64,000 nucleotides of DNA from Blautia wexlerae (GTDB lineage Bacteria > Bacillota > Clostridia > Lachnospirales > Lachnospiraceae), in NCBI RefSeq assembly GCF_013300825.1, contig NZ_JAAIMY010000009.1, positions 45,748 to 109,747 of the forward strand, read 5' to 3'. Below, one piece after another: positions 18,848-27,587 of the stretch. A program made the position numbers and the translations under genes. Each line of letters begins with the position of its first letter. Within the stretch, counting starts at the first letter, position 1. The notes beneath the pieces were generated by a model, which saw nothing but the letters and a program-made list of their open reading frames with translations, was not told where the DNA came from and searched no databases.

Positions 18848-21829
18848 ATGTTTGCGAGTAAAAAAATAGGAAAAAATATTTTGAACTATTTTGAGGACGT
18901 TAATAAGAAAACATATACATGTGAACAAATTGTAGATTCCTGGGATAATGTAGTTGATTATACGATGGAAGATTTGACGAAAGGACGAAAGGGACTTAGA
19001 AAAGCACAATTAGGCGCAATATTTGCAATACGAGCACATTGGATTATAAGTGATGAGGTTTCAACCATAGTTATGCCTACTGGTACGGGAAAAACCGAGA
19101 CAATGATAACTACAATTGTTGCTGAACAAATTAAAAAAACTTTCATTTTGGTTCCTTCTGATTTGCTTAGAAAACAAACAGTATCGTCTTGTTGTAAATT
19201 AGGAATTTTAAAAGAAATAGGTGTAATCAATCAATGTGCCAAATTTCCCAATGTGCTACTTTTGAAATCATTACCACAAAGTACAAAAGAATTGGAGAAA
19301 GCTTTATATGCAGCTAATATAATAGTTTCGACTGCTTCTCTTGTGAGCAGATTTAGAGATGAATATATGAGTTTGCTAAGTGATATATGTGATGTGATGG
19401 TTGTAGATGAGGCTCATCATATTGAAGCAACAAGATGGAATCAAATTAAATCATATTTTAGAAAAAAGAGAATTCTTCAGTTTACGGCAACACCATTTAG
19501 AAATGATGGAAGGAAAATGGATGGTAATATTATCTATAATTTTCCGTTGTCTAAAGCTCAAAAACAAGGATATTTTCAAAAGATAGATTTTAAACCTATT
19601 ATAGAATATGATGATGAACTAGGTGATGTTTCGATAGCGTTTGCAGCAGTAAATCAATTAAAAGATGATTTATTGAAAGGATATGAGCATATAGTTCTTG
19701 TAAGAGCGAAAACCGTTGAGAGGGCCAAACAACTCTATGAGCAAATATATTTAAAAGAATTTCAGGAATACAATCCTGTTTTGATTGTGGGAAATATGTC
19801 TAAAAGAGATAAAGATAAGAATATATCTTTGCTGAAAAATGGAGAATCTAAAATTGTGGTATGTGTAGATATGTTTGGAGAAGGAATAGATATTCCAAAT
19901 TTGAAAATAGCTGCTATTCATGATAAATATAAATCTTTGCCAATTACATTGCAATTTATAGGACGTTTTGCACGTAGTAAAAAGGGATTAGGTAATGCAA
20001 CTGTAATTACAAATTTGGCAAACGAGGATATCCAAAATGCTTTGGCAGATCTTTATGCGCAAGATTCTGATTGGAATTATTTACTTAGTAAATTGTCGGA
20101 TTCAAGTATTGGTAAGGAAATATCACTACAGAAATTAGCAAATGGATTCAAGGGAAATGGCATAGAGTCGATAAACATAAAACAGTTGCGACCAGCCCTT
20201 AGTATGGTTGCATTTAAAACGGACGATGAGGATTGGAATTGGAAACATTGGAATACGCTTTTCAATGAGGATTTGTGTAAATATTATATCAATGAAGAAG
20301 AAAAAATTTTTATTGTTGTAGAGCCAGAAGAAAGTCATATAGAGTGGGCAAATTATCAAGAAATTAATAATTTGAATTGGAATTTGCATATTGCTTATTG
20401 GAATAAAAGAAAAAAGGTTCTTTTTATAAACTCTACAAATAAATCAATTTTTAATAAATTTGCAGAAACCTTATTTAGTAATGTGCAAAGAATTAGTGGA
20501 GAAGAGATTTTTAAATGTTTATATGGAATTAATAGATTGATGTTAGCGAATGTGGGATTAAATTCTGCGATAGATGGACCGATTCGTTATAAAATGTTTA
20601 CCGGAATAGATATCGCTGAGGCTATTTCTGAATCACAAAAGGGAAATTGTTATAAATCAAATTTATTTGGAAGAGGATATAATGGAGCAGGAAAAACCAG
20701 TATAGGATGTTCTTATAAGGGAACAGTATGGGGAAGATTAGTTGAACCAATAGATATATGGAAAGATTGGTGCAACATGAATTTTGATAAAATATGCAAT
20801 ACAAATATTAATATAACAGATATTTTAAAAGGAGTATTAACTCCTGAGATAATCAAAAAGCGACCGCAAATACATCCATATAGAATAGATTGGCCAAATG
20901 AACTTGATATTTGCTGTGAGAAAGGAATATATGTGGAGACAGCATATAAAGTTGCTTCTATATTTGATTTGGAAATAGGTCTAATAAATGTAAAAGAATT
21001 TGAAAATATAAAGTTCTATGTCAAGGGTGAGGGTTTCAAGACGGAGTATGAATTGATTATTGATGAAAATGGATGGACAATATCTAAGAATAAAGGTGAA
21101 GAAGTAAATTTTTGTATAAAAACAAAAAAAGTAGGTTTAACTGATTTTTTTAGAGAAAATCCACCAGAAATTAAGTTTGTGGATCAATCGTCTTTACAGG
21201 GAAATATATATATTACAATAAAAAATAACAAAAACTTTAAGTTTTTAGATGAACAGATTATTCAATGGAAATGGGATGATATAGATATTCATAAAGAATC
21301 GCAGGGTATTACAAAAGATATAAAATCAATACAGTATTTTACAATACAACAATTATTAAAATACGATTACGATGTTGTATTTGATGATGATGCTTCAGGT
21401 GAAATAGCTGATATTGTGGCAATTAAAGAAATGAAAGATGAAATTCATTTCGAATTTTATCATTGCAAATATGCGCATGGAGAAAAACCAGGTGGTAGAG
21501 TATCTGATTTATATGAAGTATGTGGACAGGCAGAAAAATCTGTTTTGTGGAAATGCGACATGACTAATGTACTTGATAGAATGAAATATCGTGAAAGTAA
21601 ACGATTAAAGGAAAAAGGAGTTAGTAGATTCGAGAAAGGAGACTTGAAAAAAATAGCATATTTGAGAAATAAACTTAAATTTGTAAAATCTACTTTAGAT
21701 ATCTATATTGTTCAACCAGGAGTTTCTAAAAATCAAATTACGGATGACATGCATCAGATATTGTGTAGTGCGCAAGCGTATTTACTAGATACATATGGAA
21801 TTGCATTAAAGTTAATATGTAGTGATTAG
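18848..21829 (+). CDS. SF2 DEAH helicase with nuclease-like C-terminus
   Basis: A 993-aa protein, much more AT-rich than the preceding gene. Helicase core: Walker A PTGTGKT (77-83), DEAH (187-190), FTATPFRNDG (motif III), VCVDMFGEGIDIPNL (motif V), QFIGRFARSKK (motif VI). After about 400 residues without recognised domain, D855 (GEIADIV) and HFEFYHCKYA (E869, K874) resemble a PD-(D/E)xK strand pair with H in place of the second acid. DLYEVCGQAEKS follows. Start ATG 18848 lies 7 bp after aaggaga. It is likely a DNA-processing defence helicase; no partner overlaps it. Confidence 0.75.
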   Translation: MFASKKIGKNILNYFEDVNKKTYTCEQIVDSWDNVVDYTMEDLTKGRKGLRKAQLGAIFAIRAHWIISDEVSTIVMPTGTGKTETMITTIVAEQIKKTFILVPSDLLRKQTVSSCCKLGILKEIGVINQCAKFPNVLLLKSLPQSTKELEKALYAANIIVSTASLVSRFRDEYMSLLSDICDVMVVDEAHHIEATRWNQIKSYFRKKRILQFTATPFRNDGRKMDGNIIYNFPLSKAQKQGYFQKIDFKPIIEYDDELGDVSIAFAAVNQLKDDLLKGYEHIVLVRAKTVERAKQLYEQIYLKEFQEYNPVLIVGNMSKRDKDKNISLLKNGESKIVVCVDMFGEGIDIPNLKIAAIHDKYKSLPITLQFIGRFARSKKGLGNATVITNLANEDIQNALADLYAQDSDWNYLLSKLSDSSIGKEISLQKLANGFKGNGIESINIKQLRPALSMVAFKTDDEDWNWKHWNTLFNEDLCKYYINEEEKIFIVVEPEESHIEWANYQEINNLNWNLHIAYWNKRKKVLFINSTNKSIFNKFAETLFSNVQRISGEEIFKCLYGINRLMLANVGLNSAIDGPIRYKMFTGIDIAEAISESQKGNCYKSNLFGRGYNGAGKTSIGCSYKGTVWGRLVEPIDIWKDWCNMNFDKICNTNINITDILKGVLTPEIIKKRPQIHPYRIDWPNELDICCEKGIYVETAYKVASIFDLEIGLINVKEFENIKFYVKGEGFKTEYELIIDENGWTISKNKGEEVNFCIKTKKVGLTDFFRENPPEIKFVDQSSLQGNIYITIKNNKNFKFLDEQIIQWKWDDIDIHKESQGITKDIKSIQYFTIQQLLKYDYDVVFDDDASGEIADIVAIKEMKDEIHFEFYHCKYAHGEKPGGRVSDLYEVCGQAEKSVLWKCDMTNVLDRMKYRESKRLKEKGVSRFEKGDLKKIAYLRNKLKFVKSTLDIYIVQPGVSKNQITDDMHQILCSAQAYLLDTYGIALKLICSD

Positions 21830-22075
21830 ATTAAAACAATCACATAAATTTCAAGTAAGATGGAAAAGTTTTCGATTGTTTTTAGTAGGGGAGTACCTTG
21901 GAAATTCAGATAAAATTTCGGGTTTGTTTGCACAATATACGTCTGAACAAAGTCAAAACAACTACCATTAAAAACTTACTATCGAAAACAACAACTTAAA
22001 GCTAAGATAGTATGATTGATTTACCATATTATATGAATTGTAACTGATAAAATATTGGATTAATGAGGAGAAAAG
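21830..22075 (+). other. Non-coding gap before the OLD-like gene
   Basis: 246 bp with no gene. Complementary arms gttttcgat (near 21868) and atcgaaaac (near 21994) could pair. This gap suggests that the helicase and the OLD-like unit are transcribed separately. Confidence 0.35.
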
Positions 22076-23569
22076 ATGGGAATTAGTGTAAAAATACATA
22101 ATGTAAAAAATATTGATGATTTTGAATTTGAAATACCTACCCAAAAGGGACTATATGCGTTGACGGGGGAGAACGGTTCAGGAAAAAGTACTGTTATTTC
22201 GTGTGCTGCAGCAGCCTTTTATGTACCATCATTTTATGATTATTTTGGAAATCCTAGAGAAGGGGCTTTTATTGAATTTAAATTTGATGGAAAGAGTAGA
22301 AGCGTAAGGGAAAAGGATGGACGCTGGCAATCTCCGGCTAAAACAGAATTTCTTGGAATTACCGGATTTTACGAAGGAAGTATTGTGTTTGGAAACAGGT
22401 TTAAAGATATTGATTATTCCTTGTTAGGAAAATTAGCTTCTGTTGAAAAATCAGATTTAGAGGCAGCTTCAGATTTTGTGAAAAAAAGTTTGGGAAATAT
22501 TCTTCATGATGATGAGACATATTATAAAGAATTATATGTGCTAAAATATGGAATCGCTAAAAAGATGAATTTAAGAAGAACACCTTATTATTATGAAAAT
22601 AAAGGGGCCTTAATAAGTCAGTTAAATATGTCTACTGGTGAGAATTTATTATTAACTATACTTAGTTCTATTGAAACACGCTTGAAAAAAGATGTTTATG
22701 GAAAAACACCAGCGTTTATGTTCCTTGATGAAATAGAGTTAGCTTTGCATTCATCCGCATTAAGAAGATTGGTATTTTTTCTGAGGGATATTGCAGAAAA
22801 AAACAATACAGTAGTATTATTTTCAACACATTCAATAGAATTGATAAGAAGTATTACACCAGAACATATATTTTATCTTCAACGACATGTTAACGGGAGT
22901 ATAGAATCTATTAATCCTTGTTATCCGGTATATGCAACAAGAAATCTTGAGTCTTCAAATTATGGACATGATTATATAATTATGGTCGAAGATGATTTGG
23001 CACGAATTATGGTTGAAAGAATATTAAGAGAAAAAAGATTGCTTTCTAATAAACGTGTGTTAGTAATTGCAGTGGGGGGATGGACTCAAGTATTGCGTTT
23101 CGCATATGATACGATAAGATCTAATTTAGCCTTAAGTACTACTAAAATACTAATAATATTGGATAGAGATATAAAAGACAGTGTCCCTGGATTTTTAAGA
23201 AATGAACATATAGGATTTTCTATTGAACCTAATTATTTGCCAATTAAAAGCTTAGAAAAATATTTAATGGATAAATTAACTAAGAATATTGATACAGTTT
23301 TGTTTAGAGAATTAAATGATTATTTATTTCAGGGAAAATCTTTAGATGCGATTATTAAAGATTATTTTGTCAAAGAAAAAACAAACCAATATAAGGATTC
23401 TGAAAAAATAAATAATGGGAAAATGTTGTATGAGACATTGAATCATGAATTACGACAGATTAGAAAAACAGAATCTGATTTAGTCGCTATTATTGTAGAT
23501 TATTTATTCAGATCAGAAAGTCTGGAAGTAAATGAGTTAACCGCTTTTTTGGAAGATAAATTAAAATGA
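22076..23569 (+). CDS. OLD-like protein: ABC ATPase plus Toprim-like domain
   Basis: A 497-aa protein. The N-terminal ATPase has Walker A GENGSGKST (31-39), signature-like LNMSTGENLLL, Walker B AFMFLDEIELALH and H-loop STHSIELI. The second half contains IIMVEDDLARIM (E305) and LIILDRD (D363, D365), the E...DxD pattern of Toprim nucleases. This is the layout of OLD-family nucleases such as GajA. Good ribosome site gaggag. The next gene begins about 10-50 bp downstream and encodes an AspBHI-like restriction enzyme, so they likely form one unit. No UvrD-type GajB gene is adjacent, so it is not a standard Gabija. Confidence 0.8.
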   Translation: MGISVKIHNVKNIDDFEFEIPTQKGLYALTGENGSGKSTVISCAAAAFYVPSFYDYFGNPREGAFIEFKFDGKSRSVREKDGRWQSPAKTEFLGITGFYEGSIVFGNRFKDIDYSLLGKLASVEKSDLEAASDFVKKSLGNILHDDETYYKELYVLKYGIAKKMNLRRTPYYYENKGALISQLNMSTGENLLLTILSSIETRLKKDVYGKTPAFMFLDEIELALHSSALRRLVFFLRDIAEKNNTVVLFSTHSIELIRSITPEHIFYLQRHVNGSIESINPCYPVYATRNLESSNYGHDYIIMVEDDLARIMVERILREKRLLSNKRVLVIAVGGWTQVLRFAYDTIRSNLALSTTKILIILDRDIKDSVPGFLRNEHIGFSIEPNYLPIKSLEKYLMDKLTKNIDTVLFRELNDYLFQGKSLDAIIKDYFVKEKTNQYKDSEKINNGKMLYETLNHELRQIRKTESDLVAIIVDYLFRSESLEVNELTAFLEDKLK

Positions 23570-23621
23570 TATTAAGAGTATGTCTATCAAACGTGGTAAT
23601 TATAGAAGGATTAATTATTTT

Positions 23622-24872
23622 ATGGAAATAGAATTTGAAAATTTATCTGAGGCTGATTTAATTGTAGATTGTATTTATAAAGGCGGTAAAACTCCAAATA
23701 TTTCAGCCGAACCATTTCATAAATTGATTCCTGGGTGTGAGAACTCAGGGGGATTTAGGAAAAAATTAAGAGAAGATGGTTCTAGAAAGTATGCATATAT
23801 AGTTTTATATACATCAATGGAAGAATTAGAATGGCCTGATTTTTTAGATGAGGAAACAGGGATATTTCGGTATTACGGTGATAACAGAGAACCTGGTAGG
23901 GCTTTGACCGATACAAAGAAAAAGGGAAATTTGATTTTAGAAACTACTTTCGCATTATTAAATGAAGGTGTCTATTTAAACGATATTCCACCATTTTTTA
24001 TATTTAAGAAAACAGGAACGGGACGAGATGTTCAATTTTTAGGGCTTGCAGCACCCGGAAATCCGAAAATATCACCGGATAAAGATTTAGTGGCTTTTTG
24101 GCGAACTGTTAAAGAAAAACGATTTCAAAATTATGAGGCATATTTTACTGTATTAAATACAGGAAGTAAACCTATCATGAAAGAGTGGATTAAGATGCTC
24201 ATTTATGATCATAAAAATAGTATAAAGTATGCGCCAGATGCATGGAAAAAATTTGTTAAAGAAGGCAGAAATGGAATTGAACCACTAAAAGCGTCACGTA
24301 TTTTTAAACTTCCGACAAGATATGAACAGTTAGGCTCTAGTGATGAAGAAGGAAGAAAATGTGTAGAAATTATAAGAGATCATTACAAAAAATTTCCGCA
24401 AGGATTTGAAGAATGTGCAGTTAATATTATTAGTAAAATGGATTCTAATTTTATCGATTTTTCATTAACACGACCTTGGAGGGATGGAGGGCGAGATGCT
24501 ATAGGTAGATATTCTATTAGTGCTGGAGGAAAAGTAAATCAACCATTGGTTATTGATTGTGCGCTTGAGGCGAAATGTTATGGGATTAATAGAGGCGTTG
24601 GAGTTCGAGAAATGTCAAGGTTGATTTCCAGAATTAAATATCGTCAATTTGGTATTATGATAACAACTGGTTTTGTTGATAGTCAGGCATATTCTGAGGT
24701 AGTGGAAGATGGGCATCCGATTTTAATTGTTACTGCGGCAGATATAGCTAGTATATTGAGAAATAATGCGATAAATTCTTTTAATATAGAAAAATGGCTA
24801 TGTTCAGTTGAAAGTGAAAATACTAGAAGACTGATGGTTTATTACAATAATTTGGAAAATGCAATCAAGTAA
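23622..24872 (+). CDS. AspBHI-like modification-dependent restriction endonuclease
   Basis: About 416 aa. The N-terminal half matches the AspBHI recognition domain: ADLIVDCIYKGG, then FHKLIPGCENSGGFR, then YIVLYTSMEELEWPDFLD, GIFRYYGDNR and LLNEGV. In AspBHI this domain reads 5-methylcytosine (family knowledge). The C-terminal Mrr-like catalytic core has D292 in GGRDAIG and E316-A-K318, then FGIMITTGFV. So it should cleave DNA carrying modified cytosine (type IV). ATG 23622 follows agaagga; ATG 23580 is an alternative. It sits 3.9 kb before a C5-cytosine methyltransferase gene, which raises a self-compatibility question. Confidence 0.85.
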   Translation: MEIEFENLSEADLIVDCIYKGGKTPNISAEPFHKLIPGCENSGGFRKKLREDGSRKYAYIVLYTSMEELEWPDFLDEETGIFRYYGDNREPGRALTDTKKKGNLILETTFALLNEGVYLNDIPPFFIFKKTGTGRDVQFLGLAAPGNPKISPDKDLVAFWRTVKEKRFQNYEAYFTVLNTGSKPIMKEWIKMLIYDHKNSIKYAPDAWKKFVKEGRNGIEPLKASRIFKLPTRYEQLGSSDEEGRKCVEIIRDHYKKFPQGFEECAVNIISKMDSNFIDFSLTRPWRDGGRDAIGRYSISAGGKVNQPLVIDCALEAKCYGINRGVGVREMSRLISRIKYRQFGIMITTGFVDSQAYSEVVEDGHPILIVTAADIASILRNNAINSFNIEKWLCSVESENTRRLMVYYNNLENAIK

Positions 24873-25378
24873 GTGTAGGATAAGCTATAAAATTTAAAAT
24901 GGGAGAAGATGTCACAAACTGATAGTGTGGTTTGTGACATTTTTTGTCAATCATATTAAAAGAAATTTTGATGATAGCTGTTGACAGTAGAATTGACGTT
25001 TGTTAAACTAAAATTGCATATCTGGGAGTATTCTAAACCATTCGGTTGATTTAATTCCCCATATAAGGTTAATAGTAAATATGATGGGAATAAATAGTGA
25101 TGAACATTTGATTCATAATATGTTTTCTGTCATTGTAGTTAAAATAATTATTATGATTTTTTTGAAGTAATATGGTGCAATAGTTGCGGAATATTAGTTT
25201 TGATATCATGATATAGTTGAAATGAAATTAAGAAAAATTTGCCTATGAAAATGTATGTGTATATAATATATAAAAAATATTATCTAAGTAGGAATAGAAT
25301 TAAAAGATATACGATATGAAAATTAAAGAATATTATATATAATAAAAGAAATGCTTAAAATGAAGGATGGTATATTTT
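24873..25378 (+). other. AT-rich spacer before the Sau3AI-type cassette
   Basis: About 500 bp, very AT-rich. It contains the terminator at 24909-24946 and no open frame I can support. The last approximately 150 bp probably hold the promoter of the restriction gene. I saw no tRNA, CRISPR or attachment-site-like repeat. Confidence 0.5.
24909..24946 (+). terminator. Intrinsic terminator after the AspBHI-like gene
   Basis: 11-bp perfect stem atgtcacaaac / gtttgtgacat followed by a T run, 37 bp after the stop. Confidence 0.92.
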
Positions 25379-26932
25379 ATGGCGGAACATATTTATGAAA
25401 AAGAGGCATTGATTAATAGGTTAGAATCTTATTTAGGAAAAACTTTTGAAATGATTGATAATAAAGGTATGTTTGAACATGTGCAAGACATCAATCTTCA
25501 AAAGGGGATAGCGGGTGCTGTTGTAGAACAGTGCATTTTTGAATATCCACATGATTCAAGACAAGAAGCAGACTTAATTATTGTTGAAGGGGACAAATAT
25601 ATAAAAACTGAACTTAAAACAACAGGATTGTTAATTCAAAAAGCACCTAAAAAACACTATATTGCAAAGGAACCTATGTCTATTACTGCGGTGGGAGTAT
25701 ATAATCTTGCAGAACAAGAATTTGAAACATCCCATTTTTGGGAGAAACTGGAACATATGCTTATTATATATTACCATTATTCTGCGAAACATGCAGTTTC
25801 AGCTTATGACTACAAAGATTTTCAGATGGTTGGTTATGAGTTCCACGAATTTTCAAATGAGGATATAGAAATATTGAAAAATGATTGGGAAAATGTGCGT
25901 TCATTATGTAAAGAGATTATATCGCATCATCCAGGAGAGAAAAATAAGGAATGGAAAGCAGCTGTAAAAAAAGAATATATTGATGTACATACACAGTTGA
26001 GAAGAGTATTAAGTTATATTGATTTAGCACCCAAGTTTCCTCCAAGATTTCGATTAAAAAAACCGATGGTGTCATCCATTATTGCAAAACATTTTGGGTA
26101 TGATTTAGAACAGTTACCAGGGAAATATATGTCTGTTTCGGATATTGATGCTAAATGTAAAGAGTTAACAGATAAATATGCGGGTAAAAGTATTAGACAA
26201 CTTAGTAGGACACTTGGTTTAGAAGTTAAAGAAGAAAAGGATTTGGAACAAAAAGGAATCGCTGAAAAAATAGTTGTTTCAATGTTTGGCGGAAAGGCGA
26301 AAAAATTAAATCAGATTGCCTTATTTGAAAAGTTTGGCCTTATTGGTAAAACGATAACATTCACATCTAACGGTGGTCGGACTGAAGATATGAAATTGTA
26401 TCATGTAGATTTTGAAGAAATGCTTAGAGATACTATTATTGACGATAATGGAGATAAACGTCAGATTATGTTTGAAGATTCTGATATGTATGGATACTTT
26501 GCTGATCATGAATTGCTATGTATTATATTTAAAGAATCGACACCTAATGATACAAAAAAAGATTCATCAAAATTGTTGGCATCGAACATTTTTGTAGGAT
26601 TTAAAAGGATTGTATTTTCAGAAGAATTCATAAATACAACGGTTAAGAAATTGTGGGAAGATACTCGGGATAAAATTAAAAACCATAAATTAATAGATGT
26701 AGTGCAAAAGAGTAAAAATGGTTCTATTGTATTTTTAAAAAATGGAGAGATAAGTACGGCACCCAATTTTTTAAAAGGAAGTGATAATGATGTGTTTCTG
26801 AGAGGCTCTGGACAAGATTCTGCGTTGGTACATAAAACGGAATGTGTAAATGGAATATGTATGTTACCACAATATGTATGGATAAAAGGATTGGCTGTAG
26901 TTAATGAGCTAAATCAGACACCGGAAATTTGA
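25379..26932 (+). CDS. Sau3AI/MutH-family type II restriction endonuclease
   Basis: A 517-aa protein, close to Sau3AI (about 490 aa). The N-terminal MutH-like catalytic domain shows GIAGAVVEQ, D65 in EADLIIV and E78-L-K80 in KTELKTTG, the D...ExK metal site. The C-terminal half repeats a MutH-like fold (ERIAEKIV-type start KGIAEKIVVSMFGG) that in Sau3AI is an allosteric DNA-binding copy. Expected recognition is GATC by homology. ATG 25379 follows aagga; ATG 25367 is upstream. First gene of a restriction cassette with vsr and a cytosine methyltransferase. Confidence 0.88.
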   Translation: MAEHIYEKEALINRLESYLGKTFEMIDNKGMFEHVQDINLQKGIAGAVVEQCIFEYPHDSRQEADLIIVEGDKYIKTELKTTGLLIQKAPKKHYIAKEPMSITAVGVYNLAEQEFETSHFWEKLEHMLIIYYHYSAKHAVSAYDYKDFQMVGYEFHEFSNEDIEILKNDWENVRSLCKEIISHHPGEKNKEWKAAVKKEYIDVHTQLRRVLSYIDLAPKFPPRFRLKKPMVSSIIAKHFGYDLEQLPGKYMSVSDIDAKCKELTDKYAGKSIRQLSRTLGLEVKEEKDLEQKGIAEKIVVSMFGGKAKKLNQIALFEKFGLIGKTITFTSNGGRTEDMKLYHVDFEEMLRDTIIDDNGDKRQIMFEDSDMYGYFADHELLCIIFKESTPNDTKKDSSKLLASNIFVGFKRIVFSEEFINTTVKKLWEDTRDKIKNHKLIDVVQKSKNGSIVFLKNGEISTAPNFLKGSDNDVFLRGSGQDSALVHKTECVNGICMLPQYVWIKGLAVVNELNQTPEI

Positions 26933-26972
26933 GAGGGTAAATATTGTAAAAAAGTTTATAGGTGAATGTTAG

Positions 26973-27440
26973 ATGCTAGAGAAAGAACCGCGGTTTCATG
27001 GAGAAGTGACAGAAAAAAGTCATAAAAATATGAGTAAGATACGAGGAAAGGATACAAGTATAGAAATCGTTCTTCGAAAAGCTTTATGGGAAAAAGGATA
27101 TCGTTATCGAAAAAATTGCAAAGATTTGCCGGGAAGACCAGATATTGTTTTGACTAAATATCGGATTGCTATTTTTTGTGATAGCGAATTTTTTCATGGA
27201 AAGGATTGGGAAGTTTTAAAGCCTAAATTAGAGAAAGGAAAAAATTCAGATTATTGGGTGAAGAAAATACAGAGAAATATTCAAAGAGATGAAGAAAAAG
27301 ACCAAAAATTAAATTATATGGGATGGACAGTTATACATTTTTGGGGAAAAGATATTTTGAGAAATACAGAACAATGTATTAAAGTAGTTGAAGAGACGAT
27401 ATTTGATATTAAATTAGGTGACATAGAGGATGAAATATAG
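26973..27440 (+). CDS. vsr: Very short patch repair (Vsr) endonuclease
   Basis: Vsr nicks at T:G mismatches formed when 5-methylcytosine deaminates, which is why such genes travel with C5 methyltransferases. The 155-aa protein has the family start NMSKIRGKDTSIEIVLRKAL, KGYRYRKN, the metal-binding Asp in LPGRPDIVLTKYRIAIF, and DSEFFHGKDW in place of the E. coli-type GCFWH. The C-terminal YMGWTVIHFWGKDI is typical. It lies 41 bp after the restriction gene and 148 bp before the methyltransferase gene. Confidence 0.93.
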   Translation: MLEKEPRFHGEVTEKSHKNMSKIRGKDTSIEIVLRKALWEKGYRYRKNCKDLPGRPDIVLTKYRIAIFCDSEFFHGKDWEVLKPKLEKGKNSDYWVKKIQRNIQRDEEKDQKLNYMGWTVIHFWGKDILRNTEQCIKVVEETIFDIKLGDIEDEI

Positions 27441-27545
27441 ATAAGACGCGCAATATAAGTGGGAAAGATGATACATAAAATAATTTTAAAATTATGTTTT
27501 TAAGGATCTTTACAAGAACTAAAAAATGCGATATTATATAACAAC

Positions 27546-27559
27546 AGAACGATTGTTCT
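27546..27559. promoter_or_regulatory. Inverted repeat upstream of the methyltransferase gene
   Basis: agaac-gatt-gttct lies 29 bp before the GTG start. It is a candidate operator for control of methylase expression; no separate controller protein gene is present. Confidence 0.4.
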
Positions 27560-27587
27560 ACTATAAAATATAGAAGAGGTATAAGAA

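Noticed and set aside
18848..21829. Type I restriction HsdR subunit
   Set aside because: No HsdM or HsdS genes nearby, and the nuclease-like region is C-terminal rather than N-terminal.
22076..24872. Annotation as a Gabija system
   Set aside because: The OLD-like protein fits GajA loosely, but the neighbour is an AspBHI-like restriction enzyme and no UvrD/GajB helicase is present.
24873..25378. Possible CRISPR, tRNA or attachment site in the 500-bp AT-rich spacer
   Set aside because: No regularly spaced repeats, no cloverleaf and no long direct repeats were found by eye; only a terminator.
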